In this document: positions 44,550 through 57,149 of the stretch, piece by piece
How the letters are laid out: each line of letters begins with the position of its first letter
Numbering within the stretch: position 1 is the stretch's first letter
Origin: Tubiluchus corallicola
Lineage: Eukaryota > Priapulida > Priapulimorpha > Priapulimorphida > Tubiluchidae
Reading direction: 5' to 3'
DNA length: 64,000 bases
NCBI GenBank assembly: GCA_030141605.1
Contig: JAQGDQ010000381.1
Coordinates: 159,711-223,710, forward strand
Position numbers and translations under genes: made by a program
Notes under the pieces: generated by a model
The model's database searches: none
What the model was told of the DNA's origin: nothing
The model's input: the letters and a program-made list of their open reading frames with translations, nothing else

Positions 44550-46200
44550 ATATGATAAGTATTATGACAGCAAAGAATCGTATTTCGCGTAGCTGATAAA
44601 GCATTAATCATTGTTTTACCGATAATAATACAGTACTATGTGTTTTTTATTGTTTCTTTCCAAAATTATATAAACAAGTAAAATAAAGCATAAAGTCTAT
44701 AGAAAGGTCTGGTCTGTAATATTGTTGCTTTAAATTATAGTGTAAGACAGTGTTTTATACAGATAGACTAAGATGGATAGCTATCTATGTAACAGCATAG
44801 TTCTAGCTAGACAAAATGTGTAATATGCAAATTAGAAGATTAGGTGCTCATAAGTTTTTTATAAACTTTTTATCGTAAAAATACAACTGAATTATTTTTT
44901 CTGTGTAGTCAGGTTCTTTGTGTGCTATTTTGCTTTTTTGTAGTCTAATACCTGTTGTGTTTTGTTTTTCTCGGAAGGCTCGTAGAGAAAACCAGAAAAC
45001 ATGCTGTTAAATATAATTACTTTATTGAGCGAGAATTCCTACAACGCAAGTACGAAGGAACGAGAAATGATTATACTAAACGTGAAAATCTGGAAAACGT
45101 TTAATTTAGTATACAAATAAATAAGTATAAGTCCGTGTTAGATCTGTGTTCGATGTGCGAAGTGCGATCCTGTGTCGGCAGCCTACAATACCAAAAAAAA
45201 TAATTTAATACATATAATATAACAATGGCCTCAGGAAAATTATAAACTTATAAAAATTACAAGCAATATAACTATGTTGTGTTGGTACAGGAATACAGAA
45301 ATTACTGGAACATGTTCATTTCTATTGGCTTGCTAACGGTTATTTATTCTGAGAAAATAAAATAAAAGCATTTTGCAAATTCAGGTGTTTATATAAGATT
45401 ATTATAAAATAGGAACTAAATCATTTCGGTATGAATTACAAAATTTTTACAAATTACAACAATTGATAAGTAGAAAAATGCTACATGAAATAGAAATTAA
45501 ACTTCTCTTTTAAGTAATCAAAAAAAAATTAATAATAATCATATTTAACTTACGTATATTGGCCAGCCCTGGCATTTAAACTTAAAGGTATCAGAAAACT
45601 GCAGAAACAGGTCACAAGCATTTATCAAATAATTGAATTTGGCTAAATTAAGTATAAAACAGATAGCAAACACCTAGACAGTGTAACAGTCTACTGTCCT
45701 ATTGACATCTGCATAAAACCAGATTGAATCACCTGAGAATATAAGTACAGGCTAACAAATTTGAAGCAAGAAATTCATTCAAGGCCTAAAAGGTGGCAGC
45801 ACTTGACAGTATCGGTTTATCTCTAACATCTATGAACTGGCAACGTGGAAATTGATGCTTACTTTTAATATTAATAAATCAATTTTTAATGTCAATAAAT
45901 CCTTTTTAGATGTTAATCAATCATTTTTTGAAGAACTGTACCACAAGCTGAACATAATTTTGCAAACTGAGAAAACAAAACGTTTGTTAATGACGTGTCT
46001 GAGCTTGTAAGCACTTCAAAACTTTAAGAGGTGCCTATGTACAAAAAAAGAGAACTGGTGGCCAGAAGTGGACAAGATGGCAGTATTGTGACTTGGATTT
46101 TTTTGTTGGCATCCTTCTATCTCGGAAGACAATGGAATGGAAAGCCAAGAGAGTCAGTAATTGATCACATTGATGGAGCTGCAGTGTCGACTATGGCTGA
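44550..46200. other. AT-rich intergenic interval
   Basis: No gene, array or TIR element recognised. A ~22-nt stretch at 45411-45432 (AACTAAATCATTTCGGTAT) is identical to part of the LINE fragment at 63079-63100. Confidence 0.5.
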
Positions 46201-46589
46201 GCAGTCTGATCCTTGAACGCGCAGTTAGACAACCATAACAGTTGTTTCTGTCACTGGAGCAGTGACACTGGAGTGACCTCTCCAGGGAGCACGCGCCTGG
46301 GCAAGGTGAATGGAGATCCTGAGTTGCCCAGACAACAGGAACCCCCTCTCTTCCTCCCTGGTGTAGTACAAAGGAAAGCGGAGCGATACGTTTGGCACCA
46401 GTTTGGCTGCAGGAGCTGCCGGAGTCAGTGAGCATGCTGCACTGGTCCGCCTTCGGGGCTCCACTCCTGATTTGGAAGGTTTACTCCTCTACACATGGCC
46501 ATTGGGTCACTTGACCTCCTCCGCCCTCTAGCCATTGGCTGGTTGTACAGCTCCTCCGCCTAGTGTCGAGATACAGTGTGGGCATCCCG
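46200..46589 (-). mobile_element. GC-rich body attached to the 5S-like head (candidate 5S-SINE)
   Basis: About 390 bp directly downstream of the 5S-like sequence on the same strand. It is clearly richer in GC than the surroundings and has no gene-like ORF. The head-plus-body arrangement is that of SINE3-class elements. No tail repeat or target duplication was identified. Confidence 0.4.
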
Positions 46590-46710
46590 CAAGTCCATAG
46601 CACCTGGTATTCCTAGGCGGTCACCCATCCAAGTACTAACCAGGCTCTACGTTGCTTAACTTCGGTGATCAGACGAGAACCGGTGTTTTCAACGTGATTT
46701 GGCCGTAGAT
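46590..46710 (-). rRNA. 5S rRNA-like sequence (pseudogene or SINE head)
   Basis: The minus strand reads TCTACGGCC, CTCGTCTGATCACCGAAGTT, AAGCAACGTAGAGCCTGG and TTAGTACTTGGATGGGTGAC, then CGCCTAGGAATACCAGGTGC. That is a nearly full-length ~120-nt 5S rRNA with A-box, intermediate and C-box regions present. No T-run terminator follows the 3' end; instead GC-rich sequence continues to about 46200. I favour a 5S-headed SINE or pseudogene over a working gene. Confidence 0.7.
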
Positions 46711-46869
46711 TTACATATTTATTCATTCATTTAGCACAATACAAAAGTACAAGTCATACAATTACAAATTAGCAGTGCATTGCTGTGCCATGAGCATCAC
46801 AGAAGAAATTAACTTATGAGCTACGCACAACATGGATAAGACTTAATTAATAACATAAAATACGTTAAT

Positions 46870-46985
46870 TGTATGCAAGAAGACGATAATGATGATGGTG
46901 ATGATGATGACGACAACGATGGTGATATTAATGCTGATGACAACTGTGGCTGTGATGACAATGATAATGAAATGATGCTAATAGT
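46870..46985 (+). repeat. GAT/GAC-rich imperfect microsatellite
   Basis: Imperfect GATGATGATGACGACAACG run, just beyond the 5S-like element. Confidence 0.6.
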
Positions 46986-47319
46986 GATGGTCATGATGAA
47001 CTTGATGGAGCCATTCACAAAACACCAGCCGTCTACATACCAGCCTATATACAAAATTATGCTTAATATGGTAATGTTTACTATGTTATGTGTATAGGAC
47101 GATGATAGGATGTGTAGGCTCTGATTTGAACTGTTACTCACTTTATCCTGATTCCTTTATCAGACTTTACATTGAATGTGTGATGTACATACGTGGTTTC
47201 ATTGATATTGTTACAGTTCAGTAAAAAAAATCGTAATTCCCTGATCTTTGAAACCCAATATAGATACTAAAGTTATCGTACTCTCTCGAGTAGAACGCGC
47301 ACTATAGCTAATACATTAC

Positions 47320-48850
47320 ACGTGGCGGCAGCCATCTTGGAATCCTACATAGGCGGTGTTATAATGGATGTTTCTAAGCAATAGCTGCGAATTCCTTGAC
47401 CGTCAAATACTTTTTTACACACCAAAGTCATCATCTTATCTGCTCTGGCAACTAGCAATTCTACAACTGGCCTTTATATGTTTGTGACAGAGATCTTGTT
47501 GACTTCTTTGATAGTGACATGATACTAGTCAAATGCCAATAGCCTTTACTAGATACTAAATTCACCATCCTATCTGCTTTAAAGCATGCGATCAGGGCCT
47601 ATTTCAAGGGGGGGGGAAGTGGGGATACTTCCCCGGGGCCTCACCCTCCAGGGGGCCTCGCTCCAAAGTAACTTTTTTTGCTTTATGCGAACATACTGCC
47701 TCCTCTCTCCCTCTCTCTTGCCGCACGCGCGCCGTTTGCCAGTATTGACAAGTATTAAGGACTCGTCTTGAGAATAAAGCAGTTTTTCTTTCAATTGTTC
47801 TTTCCTTTAACAACTGTATAACTCCATATTTTCTCTTCGAAAATGCTTCTCCGGCGTTCTAGCAGTTGAATAATTTTCTGGGCGCCAACCATGGTAGCCC
47901 CCCCCCCCCCGATTGGGCCTCACACGCCCCACTTCCCCGGGCCTCGACTAGGCTGAAATAGGCCCTGCATGCGATATAGCTGACATGGTACACAAGCAGC
48001 TGCAGCCATGTTGGCTGCTACCTTTAAATTCTAAAAAAGTGATGTCAAAATGGCCGCTGCGATTCCAACATAATTGTCTAGCACAACAGTGAAATACTTG
48101 CCCCCCCCCCCATTTCATCTGAGAATTACAGAACTTTGCATGGTGCTAAAATCCATCAAGATAATTAATTCTGAGTATGAAATCAATCGGAAATCATCTG
48201 ATATTGCCGCCATTTTCAAAATGGCCAACAAGATCGATTGCCGTAAAATCATGATCTTATCTGCTCTAACAGTAATTGGCATAATATAGTATTGTAAGTG
48301 GGAATTTTGAAAATGGCGACCAATTTTGTAACAAAAATAACAGAAATGGCTTGCTTAAACCCAGCTACCCTGGAACAGATGTTATCGTCGCTTTGTAATA
48401 CTAACTTTCTGGCAACTTCTTTTCATTTCCCTTATTTACGCAAGAACTTGGTGGCCATTTTGTTTTTTGCATCTTTGACTGCACCTCAAATTTTTCAAGC
48501 TGGCAACAGCTTTTTTGGAATTCAGCATAGTCAAATTGATAAGACTGACTATGTTGCCCCTTTTTGACAAAACGTTTCCAGAACAATATAGTAGCACTTT
48601 TTCGGAATTCTCTTCTAGTCTAGCGGCGGCCATTTCCAAAACATTAGCCATTTTTGAATTGAAAACGAGAAAAGTAGGTTCGTCAGATCCAAAACACTGG
48701 AGTAAATGTCGTAATTTTCTAGGAAATTTGTTTATGTTGTTTGCGCAAAAACTCGAGAGTAAAGTCCCCAGAACTTTGTAGAAGCACCTTTTTGGGAATT
48801 TTTACTCTAGTGGCGGCCATTTTTGAAATAAAATTAACAGCAAAGGATTC
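47320..48850. repeat. Degenerate repeat zone with ATGGCSGC motifs
   Basis: Recurrent AAAATGGCCGC, AAAATGGCGACC, GGCGGCCATTT and GGTGGCCATTTTG on both strands, with TTATCTGCTCT repeated (47438, 47570, 48246). Motifs resemble the YY1 core (AAnATGGCGGC). Interrupted by the MITE at 47593-47968. Confidence 0.45.
47593..47968. mobile_element. GC-rich hAT-like MITE, copy 1
   Basis: CAGGGCCTATTTCA and inverted TGAAATAGGCCCTG, flanked by exact 8-bp CATGCGAT (47585-47592 and 47969-47976). Contains G- and C-homopolymer runs. Confidence 0.88.
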
Positions 48851-49329
48851 CTTAGGTTCAACAAGCTTGAAATAGACGTCATAATTGTTTCTTAATGTTA
48901 ATTTACTGACAATTTTTAGGTCGAGCATTATAATGCAAAAACCGCACCAAAACGGCAGGTCAAAACAATCTACTCTTTAAAATATTGAAAGGAAACATAC
49001 CATTATTTCAAAATGACCTACGTGAAAGAATTATTACCACACAAACACAATTTCGCGTTCACGCTACTAGTTCTTTGCTGTTTCATAAAAATACCTGTGT
49101 GTAATTTGTCTATGTCAATAAACTTCAATTGACTAAGTGCCTTAAAAAGTGGAGCTGCACGGCTTCTGTAATCGGAACATGTTACTGACTTTATAGATTA
49201 TTGTATTTACACACAATAAATACACAAAACTATTTATAGTTTCAAAAAGTACTTGAAAAGGACCATTTTTGATGTATACTTATAATACAATTTTAATGAT
49301 TCCATGTCTCATGCAGTCGCAATATATGG

Positions 49330-49670
49330 CCTCCAATCAATTATAATGCTATTGTAATATAGCTCTATGTAAATGAAACATACACTGTGGTCGTTTCTTC
49401 TCCTCTTTTCCTTCTTCCTCTCCCTAATCTTACTATTTTTTCCATTCCATCATGTCTACTAACCCTAACTATTTTTTCATTCACTCATTTGTGCCACTTT
49501 AACAAGCCAAGCTTTCAATGTGTCATACAGCAACTCTTTTATTTGGTTAATTTGACTTCATCAACGTTTTTTTACCTATACTGTTTCTTTTTGTTTCAAT
49601 AATATTGTATGTTGATGTATTGTATATGTATTGCTGGAGTTAAATAAATTGATTGATTTGATTACATTTT
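49330..49670 (+). mobile_element. LINE-like 3' end
   Basis: Pyrimidine-rich sequence ending GTTAAATAAATTGATTGATT, a polyadenylation-like signal running into an ATTG repeat, as in the 3' ends of several LINE clades. No reverse-transcriptase sequence attached. 49670-50195 holds nothing recognisable. Confidence 0.4.
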
Positions 49671-50197
49671 TGGCAAGCAAAAACTATGAAACGGCCCGTG
49701 GTTGCGAATACTCACCGAGTGATCATTCTCAGTGTGAACAGGCTGCGTCCTTTCAACAGTTTGCCTGCGTGAGTAGTTTTTTCATTCTCGAATTTTCTGT
49801 GACCTGCGCGTGACGCCGAGGAAAATTGCTCGATAATTTCGCATGCTCTCTCGCGGGAGAACTCCTGCCTAGGCGGCGCTTTAGTCGATTTAGCAATCTA
49901 ATTGCAAAAATTGGATTTCAAATCTGTCTTCTTTGGGGATTTTTATGATCCGGTCATCAATAGAGAAATTTCCCCTAGCGAACCGAATGGGAGCTTATTA
50001 AATTGCATTTAGTCGTAATGGAATCAATTTTGCACATTGTTTAAACATGAGTAAGTTGAGTATCTGAGTAACTCTAGTGATGCGAAGTAAAAAACTTAAA
50101 TGTCACGTTTGATGTTGCGAAATTCTGCTGACAGTAGAGCTTGTAGTTGTAAATGCACCTTTAAAACCATGCTAAGGACTAACTGTTAGTCAGTCAA

Positions 50198-50702
<505 letters not shown>

Positions 50703-51076
50703 ATATTACTTTACAGAATTATATAAAACCCAGCGCAAATGGAAAAATATTAAAAAAAGCTTTAATAAAGAAGCTTAATTGACCTTAATTACAACATATT
50801 AGTGTTAATTCAAGCTGCATGTTTTTTGCTGCTTTATGATTATAATGCTATAGACAAACGTACATAGATTTGAACATTGTTTATTTTGATGTTTTAATAT
50901 GGAAAAAATTGGATAATTTTTATATGATGAGAGTTTAAAACTGTAAGAACAAAAAAGGAAGGGTCAGTTAGATAGTGAGCATAAAGACCACGGAGGAGTG
51001 AAGATAAATGTAAGAAAATTCAACATTATCTGGGATATTCTAGTTTTTGTGTCAGAAATCAGTAATGTATTATTAA

Positions 51077-51613
51077 AGGAAAAGTCAAGCCTTATATGAT
51101 ATTGGGTTATTTCAATGTTCGTAAAAAATGTTAGAAAGATTTAGTAATAAAACTACAATAAGCGTCTCGTGTAATTAGTAAAATCACTTTAAAGTCGCGA
51201 TCACTTCACGCTTGGGCGCCCATTCGTCTTCCAGTGACGTCATTCGCCTTGAAGAAAAGTAGCGGCACTGTCAATCTTCATCAAATGTATAATGAATTTT
51301 TACAAAAAATTAGATAGCTAATTTTGCAACATTTTTGCGTGAACATTAAGTAAGCTGCAGAAGTTTGAATTAGTTATAACAGCGCGCGCTTACGGAAAGT
51401 CACGACGCGCTTAACGGAAAGTCACGAAGCCTCCCAGTTACGTCATTATTTTGAAGTCAACGACGGCAACCACCACGCCTAAACATTTTTATTCACAGGA
51501 AGCATATTTTAAATTTTTACTTTTTAGACAATTTTGTGCAAATTTCTTTGTCATATTTTGCCAAGTGATAACTGTAAAATAAACCCAACATACTGAGTGA
51601 CTTATTCTTTCCG
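51077..51613. mobile_element. TTAA-flanked MITE, copy 1 (compact)
   Basis: Ends AGGAAAAGTCAAGCC and inverted GACTTATTCTTTCCG, flanked by TTAA on both sides (51073-51076, 51614-51617). 537 bp. TTAA duplications are typical of piggyBac and Kolobok superfamilies. Confidence 0.75.
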
Positions 51614-51815
51614 TTAATAAGAAAAACTGTATATTTTTTATGCTGAGAGTTAGATACTGTAACAACAGTCTAATGCAATTTTAAACTCTGATCTTTTTAT
51701 AGTATCTAAATTGTACAATAGATGGAGGCACGTTTCCTCAGTTCAAATAATTACAATCAGTGAAGATTTCCCTAAAAATCATTTTATTTTTTAATGATCA
51801 CTCACTTTATATTTT

Positions 51816-52411
51816 CAGTGGCTGATTTAGGGGGTGGGCCCAAGGGGCCTGGGCCCTCTCTTGCACAGTAACTGTTTCAACACACCAAATTAACATTTTC
51901 TCTGAATTATAAGCATTAGAACAATTTGCTAAATCCTAAAAGTGCCTTAGATCTGTAAAAATCATATATCGCAAGAAAACAGGTGAAAGTTATGTACATC
52001 ATGTATGTTGTATAGTGTATATCAAAATATTGGTATGTGATTTTGAGTCAAAGGTGAGGTGATACCTGTCTAAATTAGTGAGCTTCCTTGAAGAAATGGC
52101 TTCTAGAAGGCAGAAAAGTGGTCTGAAATGCAGTAAAATGCATTGTTGTCCAGGTGGACCTTGCTGGGGAGCTTACATTGTTCCCAGGACCCCCTAACTG
52201 GGTCTAAGATTAGGTGGCACGTTTTATAAACTAGTGAGGAAGTGGCTTCTTCGAGTAAATGTCTTCTAGAAGGCAGAAAAGTGGTCTGAAATGCAGTAAA
52301 ATGCATTGTTGTCCAGGTGGACCTTGCTGGGGAGCTTACATTGTTCCCAGGACCCCCTAACTGCTTTTCTGTTGGGCCAGCCGTTGTTCTGAAACCTGTA
52401 TCCACCCTGAT
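51816..52411. mobile_element. CAGTGGC-type MITE with internal duplication
   Basis: Starts CAGTGGCTGATTTAGGGGG; right end CCTGTATCCACCCTG is imperfectly inverted. A ~170-bp segment (TCTAGAAGGCAGAAAAGTGG) occurs twice at 52085-52365. Target duplication not exact. Confidence 0.5.
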
Positions 52412-53804
52412 TTTATAATATGGCTACATTTTACGTGAATTATTTCCTAATAAATTTTTATGTGTGGTCCGTGAACTTTTAGTTCGAAATAATTTTTTTT
52501 AATTATTTACATTTTTTCAGCTAGTATTCTTACCCCCCCCCCACGATGATTTCATACCGAAAGTTTCTAATGTGAGTGAAGCCATGTTTTTTTGCCACCG
52601 TGCTCGTGCTGCTTTTATATTGAGACAAATTCCCAGTTAATAATTATATTTCAAATTGTCTAAGTTCCGGTTCCTCTACAGTCATTCAACAACAGTAACT
52701 TGCCATTGAGTGCTACTGGTTTCCGGTTCATAAGGCGTCGATTTATTTCTAATTCGGAATGCGAAGCATTGGGTTACTCGCTTATCCAACTGCCTGGGTA
52801 TGTAGTTTATACAGTACCACTTAGCGTTGTCATTGATTCCAGTTCATAAATGCCTTAGATAGAACGGTATTTAGCGTTTTTCGTAGCTCCTTTTTTCGTA
52901 AAAATTTAGAATACGAAGTCATTCTACTGCGAAGTCACAATATCAACTATCTAAAAACTTATTACATGAGCAACGAGAACGCGACCAGCTTCACAGCGAA
53001 ACAGATCTGTTGATAAGGTTACATAGCAAGGAAGTAACCCAAATATATATAAAGTGACTTTACCGCCTTATTTGCGTAGGTATAAATCGGTCTATTACGG
53101 TTGGTGTTAGATTAAATCCGGCTTTATCGTTATTTTCTAAAACATTCATTATTAATTGAATTATTATTCTTATTTGTTCTTTTATCTTTTGAGCTTTTGG
53201 TTTCAAAGTTGTTGACAGATCATTGTTTACTTATCATCATTTTTCACTGTTGATTGATTGGATCTGAGAAGCAGACCATGTCCACTAATGGACATAATCA
53301 ATTATGAGTGCAAATATACAGGAAGCTTGCAAAAACCTGCATTATGCATAACGCAAATATCATCACACGTGTTGTAGTAGGCAGCCGAGGTGTGGCGCTG
53401 CAAGCGGGGCGGAGCTGCTCTATGCGGAGTTACCCGTGCTCAGATTCAGACATGTTTCTTCTTATGCTTTCAAAGAGGTTTACATTTTGATACTTTTAGA
53501 AGTTACAATCAGACATGAGTGTTTAACAGTTGTTTTCGTTAGTGAGAATGGAGACTCGATTTTACTGACTCACCGACTGATTTACTTACTTCGCTAGGCT
53601 ACCTGGCTGACTAATAATAGACTGACTGACTGATTACTATAATTCTCTGTAATTCGTACAATTTCCAAACTAAGTTGGCCTACAGCTGAAATTGAAGCAT
53701 TACAGTTTATTTTGCCTCATTAGTGGTTCCCACAAATCAAACCTGCCATCTCGACGCTCGCATAAAGAGACCTTTGCTAAGATTTTTCGAAATAACAAAC
53801 GCTT

Positions 53805-53810
<6 letters not shown>
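52412..53810. other. Intergenic interval without recognised features
   Basis: AT-rich sequence with a short C-run near 52530; no gene or array seen. An (AT)n microsatellite follows at 53812-53864. Confidence 0.4.

Positions 53811-53811
<1 letters not shown>

Positions 53812-53864
<53 letters not shown>
53812..53864. repeat. (AT)n microsatellite
   Basis: About 26 uninterrupted AT units. Confidence 0.95.
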
Positions 53865-53867
<3 letters not shown>

Positions 53868-53989
53868 CAATGTGGCGCCACGAATTCAAGTTTTTACATA
53901 ATTTATGGTGGCATTGCCACCATGGAAAAGTTTAATGAAAAACAGGATGTTTTTCATATGCTAGCACCGTGTTTGTGAAAGAGAAAATT

Positions 53990-54372
53990 GAAGTACAGTG
54001 CTACTGTAAGATATTTGATGCCTTGTACTAAAATTAGACAAGTTCTAAGATGAAAATTCAAATTTCAAATTTACCGCTGTACTCACGCAAGAGCTGTCGG
54101 ACGTGTGCAGTACGTCACAAACTAACACATCTGAACTGAGAGATACAGCAAGTGTTGTTGTGCAATGCATTTCAAAAATGCAGCTGCTTGTGCCCGTCTA
54201 ACTAGCGAATGGTGAAATGCATGTAACAGTGAAGAACTAGTGGTGCGAGCGCGAAATTGTGTTTGTTTGGTAATAATTGTTTTACGTAAGTCGTTTTTGG
54301 AAAAAATAGTTTGTTTCCTTTCAATATTTTAAAGAGTAGATTGTTTTGAGCTACAGTTTAAGATTTGGTCCA
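53990..54372. repeat. Dispersed ~390-bp repeat, copy 2 (inverted)
   Basis: Reverse complement of 43725-44115: AAATTGTGTTTGTTTGG, GTTTCCTTTCAATATTTTAA and ATTTACCGCTGTACTCACGC all pair with that copy. Confidence 0.7.
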
Positions 54373-54554
54373 GTTTTCCTGCTTTTTTTGCTTTGCACGT
54401 CGTATATTATATGTAGACTTACTGAAAAGTCAAAGACATCAAAACCTGATTTTGATAGGTTCTGATTGGTTTCAAGAAGCCCAGTACATTTTGGTAATAG
54501 AGCAGAGGGCTTCGTGGTCAATCACTCCGGGTAGAATAAACCGTAATTAATTTG

Positions 54555-54979
<425 letters not shown>

Positions 54980-55293
54980 TTAATTTGTTGCTTTACTGAG
55001 AAAATTACAAGGCAAGTCTGCGATTAACGTTTTATTAACATTGCATTTAAAAATGTTACATAATCAAATTGTTAACAATCAACTTAAAACATGTGTTCAA
55101 ATAAATAAGAAACGCTACTAATAATTAGTACAGTCTCCAAAAATGCAAATTATCTCTGAAATTGTCTGACAGTACTTCGTAACACCTGTGCTATAATTTA
55201 TTAGTGTAGGTATTATAGCACACCTGTATTGCTGGCATTTATAATATGATAAGTAGCTGTACAGCTGGACTCAAAATGGTTGCTCGAGTTTAA

Positions 55294-56352
55294 AGGAAAG
55301 GTCAAGCCTTCTGGAAAGTCGGGTTTATTTCAATGTTTGCAAAAAATCATTTGCGGATCATAATAATAGTGCAATAAGCGCCTCGTGTAACTAGTAAAAT
55401 CACTTTAAAGTTGCGATCACTTCATGTTTGGCCGATCCCATTTTCAATGCCCGTTTTTCTTCCAATGACGTCATTCATCTTGAACAGAAGTAGCGCACTG
55501 TCAATCTTCATTAAAAGTACAGTAAGTTTTTACAAAAAAATACATAACTAATTTTGTAATACTTTTGCACGAACATTAGGTAAGCTGCAGAAATTTGAAT
55601 TAGTTTAAGTAGTGCACGCTTACGGAAAGCCACGACCCGTTTACGAAAAGTCACGAAGTCCCCCAGTTACGTCATGATTTTCAAGTGAATGGCGGCAAGT
55701 ATCACACGTGAAAATTCCTATTCAGAGGTAGTACATTTTAAATTTATGCTTTACAGACAGTTCTTTCCAAATTTCTTTGTTATATTTTTCTAAGTTTAAG
55801 TGACAACAGTAAAATAAACCCAACATACTGAGTGATTTGTCCTTTCCTTTAGTACACCACAAGCAGTTTAAGTGATAACAGTAAAATAAACCCAACATAC
55901 TGAGTGATTTGTCCTTTCCTTTAGTACACCACAAACAGTTTAAGTGATAACAGTAAAATAAACCCAACATACTGAGTGATTTGTTCTTTCCTTTAGCACA
56001 CCACAAACAGTTTAAGTGATAACAGTAAAATAAACCCAACATACTGAGTGACTTGTTCTTTCCTTTAGCACACCACAAACAGTTTAAGTGATAACAGTAA
56101 AATAAACCCAACATACTGAGTGATTTGTTCTTTCCTTTAGCACACCACAAACAGTTTAAGTGATAACAGTAAAATAAACCCAACATACTGATTGATTTGT
56201 CCTTTCCTTTAGTACACCACAAACAGTTTAAGTGATAACAGTAAAATAAACCCAACATACTGAGTGATTTGTTCTTTCCTTTAGCACACCACAAACAGTT
56301 TAAGTGATAACAGTAAAATAAACCCAACACACTGAGTGACTTGTGCTTTCCT
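55294..56352. mobile_element. TTAA-flanked MITE, copy 2, with right-end array
   Basis: Starts AGGAAAGGTCAAGCC after TTAA (55290-55293), ends GTGCTTTCCT before TTAA (56353-56356). The body 55294-55855 aligns along its length with copy 1 at 51077. The terminal ~72 bp (AAATAAACCCAACATACTGA, TTTGTCCTTTCCTTTA) is repeated eight times. Confidence 0.88.
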
Positions 56353-56932
56353 TTAATTCGGAAAAAATGCCTCAAAAACAAAGTATTACAGAAATAAGAA
56401 AACGCCAGCATATCGTCACATTGCACTTCTGCACATTTCGAAAGCAACAAACAGTCAATTGCTAAACGTAAGTTGGCCAATTTAGATAAACAACATTAAT
56501 TAATAAAATTACTTAGTTAGTGTTAATACCATCTCTTTTTCAAAATAAATTTCATATCAGTGAGAGTTTTTCCCTAAAAAATTAATCGTACTAAAAGAGT
56601 AGCCTTTGGAAAGGGATAAATTATTGTCTCTATAAGCGAATATTCTTGATTTACATAAATTCAATTTCGTCTTGTAACAAAAACAAGAAATTATCACAAT
56701 TCATGTGTTTTATAGCATTGAAAAATAAACCACGCGAAATTTGCATAATTGTCTCAACAATTTTGTTGAATAAAATAACAATGCTTTATAAACTAACCGT
56801 GAATGCATAATAATATTATTATTAAAATAAGTATGTCCATTAGTCTACTAGTCATACTTTAAGCGCGATTTGAGGGTTTATGTAAACCATAACTCGAATT
56901 TGACGAACCCTGTTGCATGGTAGATGGGTTGT

Positions 56933-56938
56933 TTTATT
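56933..56938 (-). terminator. Candidate receptor polyadenylation signal
   Basis: AATAAA on the minus strand about 210 nt after the receptor stop. It would place the 22-bp palindromic repeats at 56955-57078 in the 3'UTR. Confidence 0.45.
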
Positions 56939-56954
56939 TGAGTTTAAGACCGCC

Positions 56955-57078
56955 ATTGTTCAATAACAATTTTTACATTGTTCAATAACAATGGTTACAT
57001 TGTTCAATAACAATGTTTACATTGTTCAATAACAATGGTTACATTGTTCATTAACAATGGTTACATTGTTCAGACTTG
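56955..57078. repeat. 22-bp array of ATTGTT/AACAAT palindromes
   Basis: Five units of CATTGTTCAATAACAATG joined by GTTA, plus a half unit. Each is a 7-bp inverted repeat with a 4-base loop. Lies 3' of the 5-HT1-like gene, probably in its 3'UTR. 56353-56950 before it holds nothing recognisable. Confidence 0.85.
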
Positions 57079-57149
57079 GTTGCCTCTTTTTCTCTTGTGC
57101 TTATTCATAATAGAATTGTAGATGTCTAGAAATCTTGCTATTTCATCTA

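Noticed and set aside
46154-46464. Overlapping ORFs of 72-93 codons on both strands
   Set aside because: They fall in the GC-rich 5S-attached body, where chance ORFs are longer; no recognisable domain.
46590-46710. Functional 5S rRNA gene
   Set aside because: No oligo-T terminator after the 3' end, several substitutions, single copy in the window, and fusion to a GC-rich body.
55722-56480. 252-codon minus ORF with KGKNKSLSMLGLFYCYHLNC repeats
   Set aside because: Explained by eight 72-bp copies of a MITE right end.
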